A DNA stretch of 11,273 bases, from contig JAOXYB010054823.1 in assembly GCA_028565635.1 (NCBI GenBank), positions 1-11,273 of the forward strand. Reading direction: 5' to 3'. The notes under the pieces are model-generated. The model saw only the letters and a program-made list of their open reading frames with translations. It searched no databases and was not told the DNA's origin. Origin of the DNA: Phoronis ovalis. Its lineage: Eukaryota; Phoronida; Phoronidae. Shown here one piece after another: positions 1-7,700 of the stretch. The position numbers were made by a program, and so were the translations under genes. Positions within the stretch are counted from its first letter, which is position 1, and each line of letters starts with the position of its first letter.

Positions 1-775
1 AGTTGCCATGTATTAGCCCATTTGACAAGATTATCGAGGTCGTGTTGCAATTTATCCTTATCTTCAGTTGATCTTATGGTATTGTAAACTTTTGTATCAT
101 CGGCAAACATTTGGACCAATGTTTCAATAACCTCAGGTAAGTCATTTATTACAAATGACACAAAAAGTACCGGACCCAGGACACTGCCTTGCGGTATACC
201 ACTTGTAACGGGGACCCACGATGAAAATTTGCCATTTGCTATTACACGTTGTCTACGATTTAAAAGAAAACTCTCAATCCAGGCTAGCACTTGTCCATTT
301 ATTCCGTATCCTTTGAGCTTACTCAACAGGCGTTGGTGCGGGACAGAATCAAATGCCTTAGCAAAATCTAGATAGATCACATCTGTACTAACACCAAGGT
401 CCATAGCTTCAGTCCAGGCATCAATGACTGACAGTAGGTTAGATGAACAAGAGCGCCCATGCATTCACAAATCCATGTTGAAAATTTGACAACAATTTAT
501 TACTAATCATGTGTTCCATCACCTTATCTCGTATTAGACTTTCCAATAGTTTACAAACAATACTCATCTTGTGATACTTACATATGTCAGTAGTTTCCTG
601 GATTGTCTTTTTTACCTTTTTTAAAAATTGCGGGAGTCACATGTGCACCCTTCCATGGTTGTGGTAATGCACCTTCTTTTATTGATTGTTGGAAGATAAT
701 TGTTATATATAAAGGTTTAGACATTTCTTTTGTTGTTTCTTTCAATAAGAGTTGAGCCTGTATTGATGGCCCTGA
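1..775 (-). mobile_element. Non-LTR retrotransposon reverse transcriptase, degraded, running off the left edge
   Basis: Reverse transcriptase domain of a LINE-type (Jockey/CR1-like) element, which copies its own RNA at a nicked target. From an ATG at 464, directly after a stop, the minus strand stays open for 154 codons to the edge. In that frame LDFAKAFD is at residues 32-39 (first catalytic Asp), SGIPQGSVLGP at 88-98 and the catalytic FADD at 120-123, so the core motifs look intact. Further upstream, at about 590-775, another frame reads a typical RT N-terminal stretch with PQPWKGAHVTP and KKGKKDNPGNY, then meets a stop. A frameshift near 460-465 separates an upstream QHGF segment from the RSCSS segment. 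The copy is therefore dead in its 5' part. Similarity ends near 775, where an inverted-repeat element begins. No endonuclease domain is seen. The exact clade is undecided. Confidence 0.9.
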
Positions 776-1149
776 GGTACTAACGTTATTTTTGGTGGGG
801 TGTGCAACCCAGTTAAAAGATTTGGATTGTATACTACTTACTGTATTTTTTTGGATTGCTACCGTAAAGATATTCAAAAATTTGGATGGCTCCCCACTGC
901 TTACAACAAATAATTTGGATTAATTTTAGGTTTGTATCCATAAATAAATTTTAGAATGTGGTCTTTATCAATTAGTTGGCGTAAAAATGGATTGCTATAC
1001 TCAAATATTTAAACATTTTGGATTGTTAACCTTATATTTCACAAAATTTGAATTGCCACCTTAAAATTTGTGTTTGCTACCACAACCTAAAATCTTGGAT
1101 TAGGTTCCATGGCACATCCCCGTAGTCAAAAACATTGAGTACCCCCTGG
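770..1149 (-). mobile_element. Short inverted-repeat element, copy 1 (GGGGTACT family)
   Basis: Non-coding, MITE-like. The plus strand from 771 begins CCTGAGGTACT and, about 15 bases later, has GGGGTGTGC. The minus strand from 1149 begins CCAGGGGGTACTC and, about 15 bases later, has GGGGATGTGCC. The two ends therefore form imperfect inverted repeats of about 40 bp. The interior is a diverged ~30-bp tandem repeat. No clear target duplication is seen. The left end coincides with the point where reverse transcriptase similarity stops, which suggests insertion into the older retrotransposon. Related copies lie at 1346-1628 and 7699-8108. Strand is assigned from the better conserved head at 1149. 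Confidence 0.6.
820..1105 (+). repeat. Diverged ~30-bp tandem array
   Basis: The core AAATTTGGATTGCTACC recurs imperfectly on the plus strand near 821, 850, 881, 914, 985, 1017, 1046, 1064 and 1094. Most spacings are 29-33 bp, one is about twice that and one is shorter. This is a decayed minisatellite forming the interior of inverted-repeat copy 1. Confidence 0.6.
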
Positions 1150-1345
1150 TTTGCTGGTTAGACAGGTCTGCAACTCGTCAATGTCTTAATATGCAGGCAA
1201 TATTATTTCCTGTGTCTACTTGTCATATACTAAAATTATGTCTGGCTCTGGCTTTGATGAATAAACTATTCTTTCTATATATTTTTAGCCAGTTTTGTAA
1301 CTGTAGTGACCAGTAACCCACCTACTGAATGTTTGAACATTACTG

Positions 1346-1628
1346 AGGGGTGGGGCACTCGGGGTTCCTTCAATATAGGGATGTGCGGCAACACTGGCTC
1401 CTTTTTTTTACCAAATTAACAGTCAGGATCCAGTGTTTCAACTAAATTAGCAGAGAGGATCCGGTTCTTGACCAAATTAGCAACAGTGGATCCTGTACAC
1501 ACATATAAAATGAGCAATTAGCTTTTTTGGCAAAAATAGTTAAGCAGACCATGGGCAGCTGAGAGGATCTGGTTTTTAAGCCTTTGCCACATACCCATAC
1601 CAAACATTTTGCAAAGTGCAGCACCCCT
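1346..1628 (+). mobile_element. Short inverted-repeat element, copy 2 (GGGGTACT family)
   Basis: The left end reads AGGGGTGGGGCACT, then GGGATGTGCGGC about 18 bases later. The right end, read on the minus strand from 1628, gives AGGGGTGCTGCACT, then GGGTATGTGGC about 18 bases later. The outer 14 bases match at 12 positions. Inside are ~31-bp tandem units starting near 1410, 1441 and 1471, each with an ACCAAATTA-like start and a GGATCC core at 1426, 1457 and 1488. A fourth weaker core (GGATCT) is at 1564. There is no coding capacity and no convincing target duplication. Confidence 0.6.
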
Positions 1629-4302
1629 GAAGTAGACCACTGAGCACTAAATAGTCAATCCGATGCAACAACATTTAGTATGCTATGCTTATTGAGTCAA
1701 CTTATTTTATTTCATCCATTTTTTTTGTTGCAGAAACTGACAATAAATGGTACTGTTAATTACGTTTCATTCTGCATCATCCTGTATAATAAATAATAAC
1801 AGAACAATTTCAAATAATATATTAATTGGTACAGCGAACTTATCAACACTGACATATAAATAAAACTAACCAGGCCAGATACAGAATCACAGGCAAACTT
1901 TGAATCACAAATTACAATGCCACATATTTAACTCTTTCCATACTAATTGAAATCAAAAATAATTTATTAAAATCCAAACCAGAACTATATAAAGCAAGTT
2001 TAGGATAATGGGTAACATTTTTATGCAAGTTTCAACACAAAGTGAACCTCCTAACACAATTTTGAATGCATTACTTTATTACTATTAATGCGAAACTACA
2101 AGTTTGAAATTTTAACAACTCTAACCTCAGTGATGTGGCTACAATGTCTTGAAATAATATATAAAACCAACATTCAAGCCATGGCACCACCATACTTTTT
2201 GGATGCTTCATAATATTCACTCAAGAGTGCTCATATATGAACAACTCTTGGTCAAATCTAATCCCTTCTTGCTGTTTCAGAGATGCAGTTACACTGTTTG
2301 CTATATACAGTATATAACATCTCAACAGTGGCAACCACTTGACTAGCATCTAGTATAGCTTGCCAAATGAGCTGTTGACATCTGGTGTGTAATGATTATA
2401 TATTTCTTTAATTTGTTTTATCACTAACTTAAATGCATTACCACACAACTCAATTATTACCCAATTTCCCTCCCAATATTGTGTTATCCAAAATTAATGT
2501 TAATGAAAAACAAAATATTTCATTTCAAGTTTTAACAACAACCCGTAGACCATTCACTATTAAACAGTTCACCTGGCAAGATCATAGACAACTTATCAAA
2601 GTTGGTTAAAATCTTTATTTTTTTATAAAAAGTTTTATTTGTTCCCGTTTCTTGTTTCTTCATATCTTATAGACTAACTTCTGTATGGTGTAACTTTGGG
2701 TGAACTTGAACACAGCAAGTGTATAGTAGTACTTTGTTATCGCTGAAAATAATTTCTTGTTTCTAGTTTTCAACAGGCTTAATTTAATTTAGGAATCTTT
2801 ATATGTACAAATAGCCTAATGTGAAAAACATTTTGTTTCAATCCACAAAGTTTGGACTTTGTCTGTCCAGAAAGGAATCACAAGAAGATTGATGATTCCA
2901 AATCATTTACATATTTTACATTCAGTTTAATCCACTGTTCTTGATATCATCATGGATGGTCACGTCATACTTGAATTCAACAATAGTTTGGTTCAGAACA
3001 CATCACATATCATAGTCAAGATAATCATGTGATCACAATGAATTCATGTGACACGACGATAATGTGATTATCATGTAATCATAGTATTGTATCAAATACT
3101 GCTATTGATTTTGATATGCCATCATCCTGTTGAAATAGAAAAAAACATGTCCCAGTTAAATTGTGCAATCTAAATTCCGGAGAAAATCTACGGAAAATAA
3201 TTATGAAATTCCACATGCAGTGCAGATGTAAGTAAAACAACATGAAGAAATGAAAGAAGTGAATAATTTATATATTTCATTTTCAATTATTAAATTTTTT
3301 ACAAATTCCCAATAAATACATACATATGTATAAAACTCGACATACAATCCTTATGGAGTGCTGGTGTACTGAAATGTGCATTCAAATATTACTCTACTGG
3401 GTATAAAACAATATACAAAACTAAGCTAAGGGTAAATGTTTGTAAGTTACAGTCAAAAACAAATAAAACTTAAAAAATGGACAAAACATAAAAAAAATGA
3501 AATATAACGTTGGACTGAATACTTAGTGATTTTTCCACCATTGTATACAATCCTAAAATTCGAACTGATGGAAAATAGATTCTTCGGCTACAGCAAGCTT
3601 GATGCAACAAGCAGCTCACTATCTAGCAATACTATCTATATCACGCTCAAATTTCTATACACAATGAAAATAAACTAACAATATTCGCATACATATAGAT
3701 ACAATAATATGTTGATTAACTAAAAATCCATGAACTAATACAGACAGCTAAAATATAGATTGGCATGGTTAGAAATTGAAATAACAAAAATAGTATCAAA
3801 ATGAGGAGCAAAGGCAAAAATAATTTATCATTTTTCAAGATTAGTCAAACGAATAGAAGATTAAAAGAAAATATGCATGCACATATATCAATTTACCAAA
3901 CAAGCAATAAATGAACAACAATTTCAATTCCAACACCAAAATAAACAATATTGGAGTTTATAATAATCACTCAGTCAGTCCAAGGAAATCATGAAAAACT
4001 TTAGAGAAGGTATTCAGCTTGAGATTAAAGTGGTCTTTGGCACTACTCTGACATATAGGCTTGAAATATTTTTCACTGATTTTTTACTAGTACTTGCAAC
4101 AAACAAACTATCCCTTGTATATAGAAGTTTCACATCTAGTCAACCAGAGCGAGATTGAAAGAAATGAGAGCTTAATTACAGCTCAGCCTAGCATTCGACT
4201 CAGTTCTTTTAAAATATATTCTTTCCACATGTATGGATGCAATTGGTAAGACACAATTATATGTTAAATTATTTTTTTAGTGATAATGAAAAATATGTCA
4301 AA
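1629..4302. other. AT-rich noncoding sequence downstream of the KChIP gene
   Basis: No open frame of note on either strand, no recognisable RNA gene and no clear transposon. The minus strand has scattered AATAAA hexamers (TTTATT on the plus strand, for example near 1962, 2075 and 2613), so part of this may be an extended 3' UTR. A 29-nt near-palindrome lies at 2222-2250. The stretch at 3020-3090 has diverged ATCATGTRATCA words. Confidence 0.6.
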
Positions 4303-4326
4303 TTTATTATTGACTACTTATTTAAT
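4303..4326 (-). promoter_or_regulatory. Candidate polyadenylation signals of the KChIP gene
   Basis: The minus strand has ATTAAA (4326-4321) and, 18 bases further on, AATAAA (4308-4303). They lie 213-236 bases after the stop codon. They are the first good hexamers in the 3' direction, but in AT-rich sequence such words arise by chance and no clear GU-rich element follows. A longer 3' UTR is equally possible. Confidence 0.25.
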
Positions 4327-4538
4327 ATATTATTTTGCATGGACACTTTTTTTATATTGACCCATAATCTCCTAAGTGGTATCATTAAGCATTTACAATG
4401 AAGTGGATCGAGTCGGTTACCAATCTTGGTAAATATTAACCAAAGCTAAGAAATCACTGTAATCTCACAGCGGAACCTCTCTTTAAAGTTTTTAAAATAA
4501 CATCATGCGGCTACCTAACCATAAACATCACTGTCACC

Positions 4539-4781
4539 TTAGTAGAGACGTGGCACTGGTGGAACGGCATCCTGGGTATTATTGTTATTATTATAACGAG
4601 AGTAATCACCAGCAGGTGGTGCTGTGTGTGGCATGTCAATATTACCCTGATCATGATCTACCGGTGGTACTGTACTATCGTTAAGTTGAGATAATCCCTG
4701 ACTACCTGTGGGACTCGAGGGATAATCGTCGACACATAAGTCAGTATCCAACATAGGTAGACAGTTCATGATGGATTTATC
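4539..4781 (-). CDS. KCNIP: KChIP exon E (last exon, long C-terminal tail, stop)
   Basis: 243 bp including the TAA stop at 4541-4539; 80 residues. The acceptor is CATTAG after a pyrimidine-rich tract. The first 15 residues ([15 protein letters not shown]) align with the terminal helix where KChIPs usually end. About 65 more follow, rich in Pro, Asp, Ser and Asn, with a run of five Asn from an AAT/AAC repeat and the end PPVPRLY. No domain, membrane segment or known motif is evident; the tail is probably disordered. The helix supports the reading frame, and the frame stays open to a single stop. Alternative splicing inside the exon cannot be excluded. Confidence 0.88.
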   Translation of the reverse strand, partial: DKSIMNCLPMLDTDLCVDDYPSSPTGSQGLSQLNDSTVPPVDHDQGNIDMPHTAPPAGDYSRYNNNNNTQDAVPPVPRLY

Positions 4782-7700
4782 CTAATGAAGAGAGAGAAAG
4801 AGAAAGATAGAAAGAAGGTAGGTAACATGCAACAACAACTATGGGAATAATTGGCTTCTCAGTTTATGGAGCATAGAGCTATAAATCATTCAATTTTCAC
4901 ATTATTTTTGACATTATTTTTCACTAATTCAGAATTAGAAAAGCAGTATCATGCAAATTAGATTAAAAATACCCAGCAATTGATGTCACAGCAGCTAGGC
5001 CCTGTACAGTAACTATATAACAAACAGAGACACTATACGAACAATTTGCATATCACTCTGGCATCAGAATTTTTTTTTAATTGTGGCATCAAATGCCAGG
5101 ACTAGAGTAATGTACAATGCTGTAACTGCTACACAAATACATTTAATCGCATCTACTCCAATATATGCCCTAAAACTTTAAGAAAATAATACAAAACTGA
5201 AGGAAATGCTTCTAATAAGTAATTGACATTTCACTGAAATTAACACAAACTGCCATAAACTGAGAAGCCAATAAAAGGTCACTGTAGCAAAGAAAACATA
5301 TATTCACTACCTCAAACACCAAAAAATAAATAAAAAAATATAAAATGAAGACAGGAACCATATTATACTCTGACATTTCTGGTAAACTACAGCTATAGGA
5401 ACTAGATACAAAACGTATTACAGTTTCTGCTGTTGATTGGTTTCTTTGTTGTCACGTATTGCATAGTATTCTTTGCATAATTACGATTTGTAATATCACA
5501 TACAAGAGATAACTAGAAGGACAAATCAACTGTGTACTCTCCCTTTCAGTTCAGTGCCAATTTCCGATACATACATATATATTATCCACACATGTATAAG
5601 AAATTTGTGCAGCGAACTGAAGGTCTGTAGTGACAGCAGGTATTTTGCTCCCATAGGTAATTTACTGTTTGGCACAGGGAGATACATCAGTGAACATTGT
5701 CCTTTTAATTATACAAATGTGTAGTCAAAAGCCGAAATATTATGTTTATGATGACAACAAAGTTGTTTATCGATGTTCAGGGCCGTCAGACACTTTTTCA
5801 AAAGGGGGGTGCGTTTACTGATTTGAGAAAATATCAGTTCAGTAATCCAAAAAAAGGTTGCTGAAACGTCTCCGTGCTGGCAGAAAAAATTGACAAGCAA
5901 AAAGAAAAGTAGTAGCGTTCGCCCCCAATGCACCCCCCCCCCCATCTGACGGGCCTGATGTTAACTGTAGTAATACAACTATAACGCTAACAGCTTAAGC
6001 ATTCGGTCAGTAATATACAGTGCAATTACTTTAACAGCAATGATAATTAAAACCACTTACCCTCCGACATGTCTCCATAAATTCATCCATAGATATTATA
6101 CCATCGTGATTTAAATCCATTTTCTATAATCAACAATTACTATCAAGTCAAATTATCTAACTTCTATAATATTTTATCAATTTTAACATTAGAACGTGCA
6201 AGTTGTTTTTTTCTGGTAGCAAGTATTTCAATGAAAATTAAAAAAATGCTAGCTATAGTAAAATTCTAAGAATTTCAAAGTTTGTTTAATAAATTATAGA
6301 TTAAGTAACTATTACAACGCTAAATTTAATCTACTGATGTAAGGAAACATGTCAAACCTTTTGATGCAATTGTAAGCAGTTAAATTATACATTTTTTTTA
6401 GTTCTTTCTAATTTACAAGGCACAATACAACACTACCCATAAGGGAGAAAGCTTTGAAACCTCCTACTAGAACCATCATTTCCCTGTACTCGTGCCTGTT
6501 GCCAGTAACACAAATAGCTTAAGATTCTTAGCGACAACCTATCACTCACGAGTGTGCTTGTACCACAACCATTAAAGAGAAAAGTAAAAAAAAAACAGAA
6601 GAAACACTGACATATAAAAGAAATTAAGTCTTTTGTTTACTTCACAGTTAAATGCTCATGACAGACGTACACACTTCGCTAACTCATAGCTCGTTTCTAA
6701 GAATCTTTAGCTCTCTAATGATTGGTAACGAGGTGAAAACAATAATAGGTCATTGACACATACCTGAAATAATTTTTCCACATGTTCTTTAGCTGTGTGA
6801 TCGTCTACGGCAGGCTCGGAGTGTTTTCCCATCATATCATAAATACTCGTCACTATATCTAACATTTCATCTTTTGTAATGAGGCCATCGCCATTTATAT
6901 CATATAAGTTAAACGCCCACTGTAACTTATCATGTAACGTACCTCGAGATAACACTGACAAACCCATGATAAACTCCTGGAAATTGTGAACACAATCAGT
7001 TACAAAGAAAGGTTCATTTGCACTAAATGAAATACTTAGTGTCAAATAGACAGTGACCCACTTCAATTCCAAAAGCTTCTACTCGCAACATGTCACATGA
7101 GCACAGTTTGTCAAAAATTGCATTCAGTGTCCCATGTAATTTTCAATACAACATCAAAGTTTGGAAGGAAACTACGATTACCATATGCAGCATAAACTTT
7201 AGTTGGTTTTCCTTATATAACACTTAGCCAATCTGATGCTGGCATGCCAAGTTAAGATTATTTACCATGATTCCTACAGGTAACCCTTCCATAACCAAGT
7301 GTATGTAGGAATCATCTTTACTGTTTTGAACGTGACACGAAAATAATTATACTGACCTCGAAAGTGATTGATCCATTATTACCCTGATCAAAAGATTTGA
7401 AGACATAGTGTGCGTACTGGTTGGAGTCACCTTGTGGAAAGAACTGAGCATATATTTCTTTGAATGTGTCTTCATTTACTATCCCCGTAGGACATTCCTG
7501 GAACATAAAATAAGGTAAATTTTGTTTCCAATCTTAGCAAACTGGCACCTGCAAACAGATTGTACAATACACACAGTATCTGTTTAGGAAGTTGGTGCAT
7601 GCAGTCACAGAGGTGAGGCACATCAATAACGCAAAGACAACATGTGGTGTAGCAAAGACTACGATAAGCTGAAGGAAGTTGCTGATAGGGAAAAGGCACC

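Noticed and set aside
1442-1624. 60-codon open frame, minus strand
   Set aside because: Lies inside inverted-repeat copy 2 and its tandem units; no family resemblance.
3020-3090. Repeated ATCATGTRATCA words and GATAATCA/TGATTATC inverted pair
   Set aside because: Short words with irregular spacing in AT-rich sequence; not clearly above chance.
5709-5945. 78-codon minus-strand frame whose start resembles a signal peptide
   Set aside because: The hydrophobic start comes from the C-run and T-rich interior of the MITE at 5778-5957, and the frame crosses the MITE border.
6977-7072. N-terminal extension of the exon C frame with a hydrophobic start
   Set aside because: Sequence upstream of the clear TTTCCAG acceptor is intron; KChIP homology begins exactly at the splice site.
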